64,000 nucleotides of DNA from Cotesia glomerata (lineage: Eukaryota > Arthropoda > Insecta > Hymenoptera > Braconidae), in assembly GCF_020080835.1 (NCBI RefSeq), contig NC_058160.1:25283152-25347151 (forward strand), read 5' to 3'. Shown here in pieces: positions 22,589-34,209 of this stretch (the first letter of the stretch is position 1; the number at the start of each line of letters is the position of its first letter). The notes under the pieces were generated by a model. The model did not search any database, was not told the DNA's origin, and worked only from the letters and a program-made list of their open reading frames with translations. Position numbers and translations under genes: made by a program.

Positions 22589-23845
22589 GTTTTATTATAA
22601 AATTTGATCTACACGGATCGGTCACATGGGGATTCGTGACCAATCCATAGTGACAAACGCATAATTTCATACTGAAGTCATAATAGTATCTGCGTAAACT
22701 CATGATGGAATCAGGCTGAAATTTTTCAAATTCATTATGACATTGTAATGATATTGTTGCCTTTTATTCATAATTCAAGAAAAAATTTTTTTTTTACTGT
22801 TGGAAATTCGTTAGGATAGTATCTCCATGATGATATTAACATAATTTCATCATGAAATCATAATGATATTGAATTGAATTCAAAGTTTAATGGTAATGAT
22901 GATCATATCTGCATAAAATCATAATGATATTTTTAGCCTTTTTAAATCGTGATATAAAGTTATTGAGTCATAACTATATACAGGAAATAATGCAAAATAA
23001 TTAAATTAAAGAAATTTTTAGGACGATATAAATTGTTTTCAAAATAAAAAATAATTATCTTAAGACGAAAAAAATTTTTCAGTTAAAAATTTTTTTTAAA
23101 CCAAGATAGTCAATTTTTTTCTAAATATTATTCCAACTTAAGAAAATCAAGAAGGAAAGTTAAGTAGAACAACAGTATAGTGCATGATAAAAATACTGTT
23201 TTTCTCAATTGTTATACATTTTCTCTGATTAACAGAAAAAATTAAAATTTTACTAATCTACTTAAGAAAGATTCGTTCTCACAGGTATTTTACTTATTAC
23301 GGGTTTCCAAAGTATTGATATGGGTCATATATGAATCTCATATTAGTGCCAAAATATGAGATTCATTATGATATTCATTATGAGCTTCATAATGATATCA
23401 TATCATTTTTACACGGGTACATTTAAATTTTCTTTGTAAGTTAATGTCAATATCCTGAATCTGAAATTTACCCAGTTTTATTACTCCAGATACTTTGTCT
23501 TTAATTTAAGAAATCGCAAAACTAATTCTGCAGTGAAAACAAAAATTTATAAACCTAATGTTACTTATTTGGTATTCTATTCTTCTTAAAATTAAAATGT
23601 AAAAACATAAGAGAAGAAATTTTGTAAAAGTAGTTTAAAAACTTACCTTGCGCTTTATTTGTCCTTGAAAAAGTATTACACTTTAACCAGGAAGTATAAA
23701 AATCAAAGAAGTTGAGTTTCAAAATAGTGTTAAAAACTCTAACAATAGATTGACCGCTTAGATAAAAAGGAACTTTTGTTATTTTGAATTAAGTGTGACT
23801 TAAAGTTGACTTTTAAATTATGAAAACAGGATAACGTTAGAGGTA

Positions 23846-24116
23846 CACTGATAGAAGGATTTGTTTATAGTTAAAAAGATTTGTTAATATTTAAGAAATC
23901 ATTTAATAGAAGCCATTTGTTAGTCCTTAACAAATATTTTTTAGTATTAAAAAAGATTTATTAATATTTAATCAATGAGTATCAGATTTATTAAATATAA
24001 ACAAATCATTTTAAATACAAAGAAATATTTGTTTAATACTAAAAAGTGGTCTCTAATAAATGATTTGTTAACTATTAACAAATATTATTTAATACAAATA
24101 AATCCTTCTGTCAGTG
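23846..24116. mobile_element. 271-bp MITE, CACTGATAGAAGGATTTG ends
   Basis: It starts CACTGATAGAAGGATTTG and ends with AATCCTTCTGTCAGTG, flanked by TA on both sides. The duplicated locus downstream of lipase C reads straight through (GAAGTAGCCAAC near 31540), giving an empty site with one TA. Confidence 0.85.
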
Positions 24117-24734
24117 TAGCTAAAAAAATTTTAAAAGTCACGTTATTTGACATACTTCCATGTCAGGTAAATTGAACCTTAAATTTCAGTTACTTTCCCT
24201 TATCCTTGTAATAGTCTGCCGAGAACAAATTATCTAGTTTGTAAGTACATACAAATGTTGAAGGTTATATTTGCCGGCGATTTAGTTAAAAAATGTAAAT
24301 GGTTTTTCTTATCATTCATTCAGACAATGTAATATTTGATAAAATATGTATAATTAAAAGTTAATGGCTCGAGATTGATAAAATACGAGTGTAAAAGACA
24401 TATTTATCCAAGGTCATCGGTGTAATTAATAGTGTTAAAAAAATATACTTAAAAATGTTTTAAGAGGGGATTCTTTGCGATATCTCCTCATCTATTGATA
24501 TTGATATGAATAATGGATTAATTTCAGTGGACTAGAGATATGCGCTAGAATGTGTTTTAACGTCCTGTGAATTTTTGTTTCATGTATTGATACTTCGATG
24601 CTATTTAAATAAAAGTGAAATCAATGTTTAATTTACTACATTTTTGACGATATATATATTTACTGTAAAGAGTTTACTTGAAAATGTTTAACGTATGATG
24701 TAATAAACAAAAATACATATTTGCAAAGCATAAG

Positions 24735-27700
24735 ATGACTTCAACGACTGTTTTTAGAAGAATAGTGGTAGCTTTTACGTTTTTAATTTTAATTTTAGTA
24801 GTTTCTCTTACCGTATTGTTTTATTTGTACCATCATCAAGAGTGAGTATAATATATTATTATGATTTTTTAGTTGGCAAAAAATCTATTAAATTTTTTTT
24901 CAACACAAGTTTATTTAAAAATAAATAAAAATATTCAGGTGTTGAAAGTTAATAATATTTTTTTTAGTTTTAAAAATAAAATAAGCAGACGTCCAACAAT
25001 TAGTAGGATTTTTTTCATTAAAAAAATTGATAGAAAAAAATAAAAATTTTAAAAACTATAAGTGCAATTTAAAAAAAATTTTTTTTAATCTCTGCTAATT
25101 TTAGTACTAAAACGACACGTTTGATTTTATAGCTTCAATATTATTACACAATTGAACACATATTGATTTTATAGTAAAAGAATTTCTAAAAATCACACTG
25201 CTACTTTCATTCGACAGAATATGTTTATTAGTTTTTGTAGTAAGGTAAAAGCCCCAATAGATGATCACGTACCAGTATATGATCATCTATTGGGGCTTTT
25301 ACCTTAATAGTAATGGATTAAAATACTTTTAAATACAAAAACTATAATTTAAATAATGTAATTAGAAATTAATTTGAAAAAAAATAAATTGTTTTTATAA
25401 TACATTTTTGACATATAAGTAAAGTTGTTACAATAATTCGGTTTCTACTTTCTTAGATCTCACTATGCTAATCGTCTTCTTTTCTAATAAATTAAACAAA
25501 TGTTCCTAATTAAGAAAGTGACAATTTAAAAAAGAAATTAGAGCTTTATATTTAACTATTAGAAAACGAATAATCATTAGTTTCACATTTTCATTTCAGT
25601 GAAAATACTTCGATAACAAAAACAAATACAAGCCTGAAAAATTACTCAGAAGTAAAAAATATTCACCACAATGGGCGATGCGCACCATCAAATTCAAACA
25701 GTCGTTTCAAAAACTCGATCAATAGTGATAATATAAAGTTGGAAATACCCGAAGTTGAATTAAAAAATAATGAAGCTAGTATTGATAATAGTAATACAAC
25801 TGAATCAATTGAAGTGAAAATACTTCCAATATCAATGATTGACGATGAAAATTCGACGGAAGACGATATTACGGAAGTTTTGAAACCAATTGAACCAGAA
25901 GTTAGTAGTGACGTGACTTTCAAGGATAATCAGGAAAATAATGAAGAAATACAACCATCAGCATTAAAAAATGATACAGAGAGTGTTTCAACAACACTAA
26001 CAACAACGACAACAACATCAACAACAACGACGACGAAAACATCAACAACTTCAGCGCCCATTGATGATGACAAAAATATCACAGATGATGAAGACAACTC
26101 TGAAAAAGAAGGTAATAATTAATAATTATTGATAAGCTCAAAAGTATAAACAACTTTTACTGAACTTTATCGTATTTTGCAGCAACTAAAGACGATGCCA
26201 AATGTTTCGACGAATTTGACTATCTTAGCATTCCAATTAGCTGGTACCATCTGGTATATCGTCCTTTCAATCTTTTTCCACTGTCCAGATACATTATAAA
26301 TACAACTTTTGCACTTTACACACGTAGTAACACAACAAAGGTAATTCATTAAATTTATTTCAAAAATTATCTCAATTTAAAACTAAATTTAAAAAAGGAA
26401 AATTTCTTCAGGGACAAATTTTAAATAAGGGTAACTGTTACTTTGAAAACAAGTGGAATTTTGATTCAAAACAAAAAACCAAGTTTATTATCCACGGGTA
26501 TTTTGAGTCATCATCAACTAATTGGGTTAAGGTAAATTAATATTATACAATTGTTATATTATCATAAATCTTTATCATTATTCACTATGTATTAAGTTAA
26601 TTAGAATTCTTGATTACGTAGGATATGAAAAATGAATTACTTGAATATGATGATTACAACGTAATTACCGTCAATGGGGCTAAAGGTAGTTCGATGGCAA
26701 TAATGTACACTCAAGCTGTCGCAAACACTAGGATAGTTGGTCTAGAAATTGCATATTTTATAAAATACCTACATGTAAGTGATTGATTTTTTATTTTTAA
26801 TTTTCTGATAGCATTAGCGTCATGAAAATTTTATTCTATAGGCAAAACATAAATTGAAATTGGACGACGTTCATCTGATAGGTCACAGTCTTGGTGCCCA
26901 TACTGCAGGATACGCTGGAGAAAAATTACAAGGTAAAATCGGACGTTTATCAGCACTAGATCCTGCCAAGCCTGATTTTGAAAATATGTCCAGTGATGTG
27001 CGCTTAGATCCGACAGATGCTCAATTTGTTGATGTTATCCATACCAGCAGCAGAGGCTTTTTTCGAATAGGTAATTTTTTATAACTGCTTGATATGTAAC
27101 TTTATAAAAATAATAAAAATTTATATTTTTCAGGAATAAATCATCCTTGTGGACACTTGGATTTCTATCCGAATAATGGTGATGATCAGCCAGGATGTGC
27201 AAGTATAATTTTAGCAATGGTCTGCAACCATTTACGCGCGGTAAAACTCTTTACTGAAAGCATCAACTCTAATTGCCAATTTACAGCCTATGAATGCGAT
27301 AGCTATGACAATTTTATTGAAGGTGAATGTTTTTCTTATAAAAATAACAACAGTTTGAGTTATGCCATTATGGGCTACCATGCCGACAAAAGTCTTGCTT
27401 TGAAACAAAGATCAGTTGTAGGCAAATCGATAACTGATTCATTAATTGGTAGCAAATTTTTTATTTCTACTGGCGATCGAAATCCTTTTTGTCGTGAGTA
27501 TTTTTTGACAAAATATAAAAATAAAAGTTACCCGCATGGAGAAATATTATATATGTCAAAAATATATGTCGCATATCGATAGTCTAATTAGCAACTGGTC
27601 TAACACCTTATTTTTTATAGAGTGATTTTTTAACATTTCGATACAGCAATAGTCCAATTATGAATTATTTAAATGATCCAAACCAAAATATTATATCTCT

Positions 27701-30700
27701 ATTAGATATTAATGATATTAAATGGTTTTTTAAAGTGATATTAAATTTTGAATCAATTGTTTTTTCGTACAAATGGAAGATTCTCTAAAATGGAGTTAGA
27801 CAATTTGCTAATTAGAACATTGATATATAATATACTAGCTGTTACCCGCCCGCTTCGCTGGGCGCTTTATAGAATTGCATTTTTAGATCTAGACTTGAAA
27901 TTTAATTAGTATATTGTTTTGAATTGCACAGATTCCAAATGAGTATTGAAAGTTTTAGTTAAAGTCATTGCAAGTCTGTCTAGCTTCAAAAGCGAAGAAT
28001 TTTTTTGTCATTTAAAATTTTCTCAGCGACATCAATTTTTCATAGAAAATAAATTTAACATGTTTTTTACGAATTCTATTTAAATAAGTAGCCAAATTTA
28101 TTTTTTACATACCCAGTGTTTGGAAAATGCATTCATTTTAATCTGTTACATTCCCGCGATCCCGCAATAAGAACAATTTATAAATTATCTAATCGGCAAA
28201 AATAACATGTATGTAAAATTCTTAGTTCGTTGACCGAATTACTACATGTAAAGTTTTGGAAACCTTACAATTACTTTTTTCCCGCTGCTAAAGAGACGTT
28301 TGTTGCAAGGAAATTTTTAGTAAATGTTATTGAAACTCAATAGATATGGTCTAAATTTCATGTTTCAAAAAGTCCTAGTTTATAAACAACAACATTTTCA
28401 ATAGATTTCATAGATATCTAACTATTTTACTTCTTGAAACCAATTTTACCATAACCAAACATACGATCAGCATATGAATATAAACTTTCGACACTTAGTT
28501 CACCAGACATAATTAGCTTCTTTCTTAAACTTTTTTTAAATGACGTTAAATCAATCAAATAGCAAGGTTATGTAATAAAAACAAAAGAAAATCGTATTAA
28601 AAACAAATAAATAAAAAATTAGTCTTTCATTTTTCTTAGCGGGAAAAAATGTATGTAAAAGTAAATTGTAAAAAAAATGAGAAATGGTTAATAAAATCGA
28701 AAAAATAAGTAGTCTATATCCATCTACAAAAAATTCTGCGTCGAAGGTAGTAGTCCCATCCCGATAGCTTCAGTAGTTTTGACGTCAACTTTCATCAAAG
28801 GAACCCTTTTTCGTTATATATGTATATTTTCCACCCACGCATCTGCCCATTTATCGACCCACGCATCCCCCCACGCGTGGGTATATATGGAACTAAATTC
28901 TCAAAAAAGTAAAGTAATAAAATTTAATAGTATATTATTACATCTAGGGCAGTAAAATAAAATGTCTCAGATCACATGTAATTGTTGTCCGAGGCGAAGC
29001 CGAGGTCAATAAACATGTGATCTGAGGCTTTCTTATTTACTGCCCGTGGTGTGTATACTATTTTTCTCCTCGACGGAGGCGGAAAGAGGCATTTTCGTTT
29101 AGCGCAGCGGGAGGAAAATTGACGCTTTCCGCCCGGAGGTGAGAAAAATTATTTCCTTTTATGCCAATAAAAAAACAAATGAATTGAAGAAAAATGCCCG
29201 TCTTTTGTTTTTATCGGCGGGAAAAAATGTTTATTAAAGTTAATTAGAAATAAAATGGCAAGGGATTGATGAAATTGGAAAAATAAGTAGTCTATAACCA
29301 TCTACAATTTATTCCGCGTCGAATGGTCCTAGTCCCATGTCAATATGTTCAGTAGTTTTTGCGTGATTGACGGTCTACGAAACCCACTTTCCCTATATAT
29401 ATATATAGATATGCCGCATATATTTACGCAAAAAAAAATATTTCAACGTATATTTTTCACATAGATGATGAGATATATTCGATGGTTTTCTGATGCAACC
29501 TCGTATCTGAAAAATGATAATTTTAGAGATGAAGTGAAAAATAGCTTATAAAAAATTAATATTCATCTAAAAACAATAATCAATTGTATTTTTTAAAAAT
29601 ACTACTGTATTTATTATTGATCTGGTTAATATTTTTTTTTTTCAGTAACGCGTTTATAATTAATTATTAATTTTTCAGTTGAACCCTTTCATCCTCAAAA
29701 ATCGAGGTACGTGGTTGCGTTAGAAAACCCTCAATATGTAAAAATACATGCTAAATATGTGTAAACATAAATAAACGTAGATGCAGGCATATCTAGATAT
29801 ACATGTAAGCATATATGCAAAAATATATGTAGACATATATGTAAACATACACTGAAAAAAAAATTTCTTAGTTCAAAAATTTTTTTACTCAAATCAAGAA
29901 AGTGAAATTCTTCAAAATTATTTACTTGATTCAAGTTAAATTTTTTTCTGTTTATTTCTAAACATATATATTGCATTTATATGCGAGGGTATATATAGAC
30001 ATATATTCTATTATCTATCGCGGAATATAAGTTTGCACATATTTAACGCAAAAAAAATATATGTGAAAATATATATTCTCATATATTTTTCACATATATA
30101 TTTTTCCATGCGGGATTATTTTCTTTATTTTTTAAAAATACTAATTTTTTTTCTAAATTCTGCAGAAACTCAGTATATAATAGCGATTCAATTAACAAAA
30201 CCAAGCCAAGCTAAAAAATATACTCATGGTCTGATCAATGTCACATTGCATGGAGATGATGGAATCATACACAATATGCAACTTACTCTAAAGTAATTTG
30301 CTTCATAAATATATTTCTATAAACATTACAGTTGAATGCTTACTAAAAATAATTTTTTTCTTAGCGATAATCGACTGAGCTTGCGTTACGGAGAAACAGC
30401 TAAAGTAGTAGCAGTTCCGCCGGCAAGTTTTAAAGGTGACATAGGAAGAATACGAAAAGTTGAACTTACATGGACTTGTAGTAAAATGTTTTTCCTATTT
30501 TGTTGCTTTTCGTGTTATGATCCATTGTATGTAGAAAAAATAATTGTTGAAAAGCCAGACTTACTGGGCCGAGGGTAAAAAAAATCGTTTATCTTTTTTA
30601 TTTATTTCATATGACATATGACTATTATTCAAGTAATTAATTTTTTGTTTCTCATGTAGGATAAACAAGGCTAATTTCTTGAGTACACTCGACCCAGTTC

Positions 30701-30795
30701 AAGGATCCCAAAATTATACTGAAATAATAAGCGGTTCTAGTGAAACTTTTGTTGATGATTACGAAAAATACAAGGATAAACAAATAACATTGTAA
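24735..30795 (+). CDS. Lipase C: membrane-anchored, mucin-stalked lipase with short lid
   Basis: Ten exons: 24735-24841, 25600-26111, 26183-26340, 26412-26531, 26622-26774, 26842-27070, 27134-27493, 30166-30292, 30365-30574, 30660-30795; 703 aa. Residues about 11-32 form one hydrophobic segment preceded by Arg-Arg and not followed by a clear cleavage site, fitting a type II anchor. Exon 2 (about residues 37-206) is a hydrophilic Asp/Glu/Asn-rich stalk with a long Thr/Ser run, likely O-glycosylated. The lipase domain has IIHGY, GHSLG (Ser366), LDPAKP (Asp390) and CNHLRA (His459). The lid between Cys448 and Cys457 is only 8 residues. Odd points: the usual VDW strand motif reads VNG; two Cys pairs present in lipases A, B and D are missing (Tyr at codons 27337 and 27361; Asp at 30691 and Tyr at 30760). 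The triad is intact, so it may be active, but specificity is uncertain. Confidence 0.92.
25241..25306. mobile_element. Palindromic 66-bp hairpin element (GGTAAAAGCCCC family)
   Basis: Two perfect 27-bp arms (TAAGGTAAAAGCCCCAATAG...) around a 12-nt loop, in intron 1 of lipase C. A longer copy with the same arms is at 34089-34209. Confidence 0.85.
27570..27830. mobile_element. AGTCTAATTAGCAA-ended element, compact copy
   Basis: Starts GATAGTCTAATTAGCAACTG and ends GTTAGACAATTTGCTAATTA, so the ends are inverted. The interior matches parts of 5560-6190 in lipase A intron 4 in the opposite orientation, but without the GATC array. Confidence 0.6.
27835..29409 (-). mobile_element. Helitron-like element in lipase C intron 7
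   Basis: Read on the - strand it starts TCTATATATATATATAGGGA and ends GGGTAACAGCTAG followed by T, matching the layout of the element at 2579-4174. It contains two related segments (about 28690-28800 and 29270-29370) sharing AAAATAAGTAGTCTATA, and a nested hairpin at 28947-29045. No helicase coding is visible. Confidence 0.5.
28947..29045. mobile_element. Nested hairpin element with GGGCAGTAAA ends
   Basis: GGGCAGTAAAATAAAATG is mirrored at the right by TTATTTACTGCCC, and further in CTCAGATCACATGT is mirrored by ACATGTGATCTGAG. The centre contains GAGGCGAAGCCGAG, itself a small palindrome. Confidence 0.8.
29848..29951. mobile_element. ACACTGAAAA-type short MITE
   Basis: About 100 bp from ACACTGAAAAAAAAATTTCT to a T-run before CTG, with mirrored TTGATTCAAG-like words. 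It belongs with the copies at 18321-18530 and 56418-57137. Confidence 0.5.
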
Positions 30796-31597
30796 ACTGA
30801 AGGTGCGAGTTACCTTCAAGTCTTATAATTGTGATTCTTAATAACCTATTACTCAATGCATGTCATTTATTAGTTAAATATCTGTAAATAAGTTTTTGTA
30901 CGTTTGTTAGTTTTTAAATTTTATTATATACCTTAAAACTGTTATTATCAATTATTAATTTTAGTTAAAAGAAAAAAGTTATTTTAAAATTAAGCTATTA
31001 TCAAAGATTATACCTGTATTAAGAATTAACATGTCGGGAGTCTGTTTATTTATTTATTATTATTATTTACAGTTTAATTTATTATTTACAGTCGATCCTT
31101 GAATCACGTAACTACATTTAAATTTTCTTTTTAAGTAAATGTCGGCATCCTGAATCTAAAATATACCCAGTTTTATTACTCTAGATACTCATTTGTCTTT
31201 AATTTAAGAAATTGCAAAATTAATTCTGCAGTGAAGACAAAAATTTACAAATCTAATGTTACTTTTTTGGTATTCTATTCTTCTTAAAATTAAAATGTAA
31301 AAACATAAGAGAAGAAATTTCGTAAAAGTAGTTTAAAAACTTACCTTGCACTTTATTTGTCCTTGAAAAAGTCTTACACTTTAACCAGGAAGTATAAAAA
31401 TCGAAGAAGTTGAATTCCAAAATAGTGTTGAAAACTCCAACAATAGATTGACCGCTTAGATAAAAAGGACCTTTGTTATTTTGACTTAAGTGTGACTTTA
31501 AGTTAACTTTTGAATTAGGAAAACAGGATAACGTTAGAAGTAGCCAACAAAATTTTAAAAGTCACGTTATTTGACACACTTCCAAGTCAGGTAGCTT

Positions 31598-33556
31598 CCC
31601 AACAAACGGAAACGGATTGGCGCTCAATGCGATTCAATACGTTTTTTGAAACGGATTGAATCGTATTGGAAAGTATAGAATCGGATAGGGCAAATTAGAA
31701 GCAGAAGTTGAATTGACCGACAGAGCCGATAGTCTAGTCAACATGTGCCTTTTAGGTCAAAATTTTTTAATCACCTCGGAAAATTATGATCGAGGTGTCA
31801 TTCGATTCGTCATCGCATCAAGAAACTTTTTGAAAAATTTGGAGTGGCGCTTGCAAAAATTACAAAAGTTATAAACAATTTAGTAAAAAAAAAGGGGGTT
31901 TTGTTTTTTGCTAATATCTCAAAAAGTATTTAAAATTTTTGAAATTTGAAAAAAGATACAGAAAGAGGAAGAAATTTTCTAAAAAAAAACTCCTGTCTCC
32001 CGGAACTCTAGGATCAATATTTATAATTTTTCTAGAGGGTTGAAAATACGGCCGAAAACAGGAACTCTCACTTGCGTAAGCTCCGCCCACTTCGGACCTT
32101 TAATAAGAAAATATTATTTAAACTTATTAAATATGAAAATTAAGAAATGAAAAAATCCAGGCACCTACAGGATAGATCAATGAACAATAATCCGGCGATC
32201 AAAAGTTTTTATCGGGATTTTTCAATTAATTATCTATTAATTAATTAACAATTTTTTGTAGCACGAACATCAACATTGAAAGTGCGATAGTTGTTGAACT
32301 ATTAATCTGGAATTTTTTTCCTTTCATGAAGCTATTTTACAAAGGCTATAGAATAGATTCCCGTTGGAAAAATTAAAAAATTGTTCATTTTCACTTTGTT
32401 ATTAACAATTTACTTAAGTTAAAAATTATCAACCTTGATTAAAACATTGAAAAAAATATTTTTTTTATAATATTGCTACTGGTCCGTTTTCTTATGATCA
32501 TAAGCTACTTAAAAATGATTTTTGATAATTTTTATCCCATATTGTTTAAAAAATTGTTATAAACAAATGCGTTGTTTATAAGATAATCAAAAAATTTTTT
32601 TTGATTTCACAATCTTTAATGAAAATTATGATTTAAAAAAAAAAACCGTTTCTTAAAAAAATTTTTTTATCGCTTAAAAATGCATTTGTTAATTAACTAT
32701 TTTTTTTTACCACTTGTTATGAAAATTAAGGAACCATTTTTTTTTAAATCATCACAAATGTTTAGAATTTTTTTTCTGAGTATTTAAAAAAAAATCCAAA
32801 ATCGGACCGTCTTATCGAAAAGTGGTCAACAAACCACTTTTTTTTCCTAGCCGACTGGACTAATAGGAACTTTTAGACTGAATTAAAATTTAATTCAGTC
32901 GAAACAAGTTCCATAGTTATAGTGCTTTATATTTTTAGTTGAAAAAAATTTAATTATCCAAAAAATTTTATTGTCAATATATTGAATATTTCAGCTTACT
33001 AAGATTTTTTGTCAGTATTAGAAAATATTAAATTGAAAAAGAAAAAAATTTTCCGACAGTTTCAAAAAATTAAAACTAAAAAGAAATTAAAATTAAAAAT
33101 TAGTAAAAAAACATTATTAATGCATTGATAAATTGAAAGCTTCTAAAATTTAAGTTTTGCTAAAGAATAGGGATTTATATAATAAAATAAATATTCTTTT
33201 AAGTAAATAATAATAACAATAAAAACCCTTCTCAAGTCCAACTAATTATTTCCATTGAACACGGAAAACTTATATAAAATTTTTTTTTAAGAGTCGTTAT
33301 CTTTCCTTCAATCCAGGAATAACAATAACAGTATAAATATTTTAGAATTTACAAGTTAGGAAAATTCATATTTGAATATTTGAAATTGTCAAAATGTTAC
33401 CGTCAGTATACAAGAATTTTTTATCAACTGATACTAAATATTTCTATCTTACCCGCTTGGGAACGAATTGAAAAACAGCGCCCTCAAAAAAAGGATTTGT
33501 TCGAATTGAAACGGATAGAAAGTCAAATCTGTTTCTATCCGTTTCCGTTTGTTGGG
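31598..33556. mobile_element. 1959-bp element with CCCAACAAACGGAAACGGAT ends
   Basis: CCCAACAAACGGAAACGGAT at the left is mirrored by ATCCGTTTCCGTTTGTTGGG at the right. Sequence on both sides continues the duplicated flank of lipase B, where the element is absent. Only short open frames occur inside, so it is non-autonomous or decayed. Confidence 0.8.
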
Positions 33557-34088
33557 TTGAACCTTAATTTTCAATGACTTCCACCTATTCTTGTAATAAG
33601 TAGTATAGATAAAAAAAAATTTGGTTATTTGTTAGTCGATATACAGCGTTGAAACCGACAAATTCGTTGACAAAATCTAAATAGTGAGATAACAGTTCGT
33701 AAAAAATGTAAATAAGTTTTTTTATAATTAAACTTTTCCAATTAATGTTCCAAGAAAAACACAGTTTATGTCTTCCTTGAACGTGACATTCAAAAATATA
33801 CCTTTAATATGTGATAATTTTTTTAGTTCAAGTTCTTATTCTTTCTATTTTTAAAATTAATGCTCACATATCTTCTGTATCAATCAGTGTTATTAGTTAA
33901 TACTATCCAGATCAGCCTACAAATAATTATAAAAATAACATTTTATTTGTGACAATAAATTGATTCCGATATCAATTAATGAGAAATTAATTGATTTTTA
34001 CAGAAGCGTGACGTGCACAATTTTCGTTCAAACATTCGATGTCTCTCGACCAATCCCAAAGTGACATTAGTTACCACGATTTATAGTA

Positions 34089-34209
34089 AGGTAAAAGCCC
34101 CAATAGATGATCATGTACCAGTATATGATCACTCCATGTATTTGTATACCTATATTTGTGAATATAGGTATATGGAGTGGTACGTGATCATCTATTGGGG
34201 CTTTTACTT
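34089..34209. mobile_element. Palindromic hairpin element (GGTAAAAGCCCC family), long copy
   Basis: It has the same arms as 25241-25306. Between them is an extra inverted segment (CTCCATGTATTTGTATACC with mirrored GGTATATGGAG), making an extended hairpin of about 120 bp. Confidence 0.8.

Larger units (their letters stand above)
21432..23417. mobile_element. 1986-bp TA-flanked element with long inverted repeats
   Basis: Ends TCCGTGTAAAA and TTTTACACGGG are preceded and followed by TA. The inverted arms extend well over 100 bp and are full of ATATCATTATGA words. The copy of this locus downstream of lipase C (31113-31114) lacks the element and has a single TA, which defines the ends and the TA duplication. 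No transposase is seen. Confidence 0.85.
18714..24734. other. Intergenic region between lipases B and C
   Basis: No host gene is seen. It contains a Kolobok/Mutator-like remnant (19814-21061), two tandem copies of a non-coding segment around 21110-21430, a 1986-bp TA-flanked element (21432-23417), a 271-bp MITE (23846-24116), and flanking single-copy sequence that is duplicated downstream of lipase C (30985-31595 and 33557-33620). The stretch 24230-24734 should hold the lipase C promoter, but no motif stands out. Confidence 0.6.

Noticed and set aside
29731..30296. Small open frames in lipase C intron 7
   Set aside because: They are low-complexity translations of CATATATA repeats; only the part from 30166 is a real exon.
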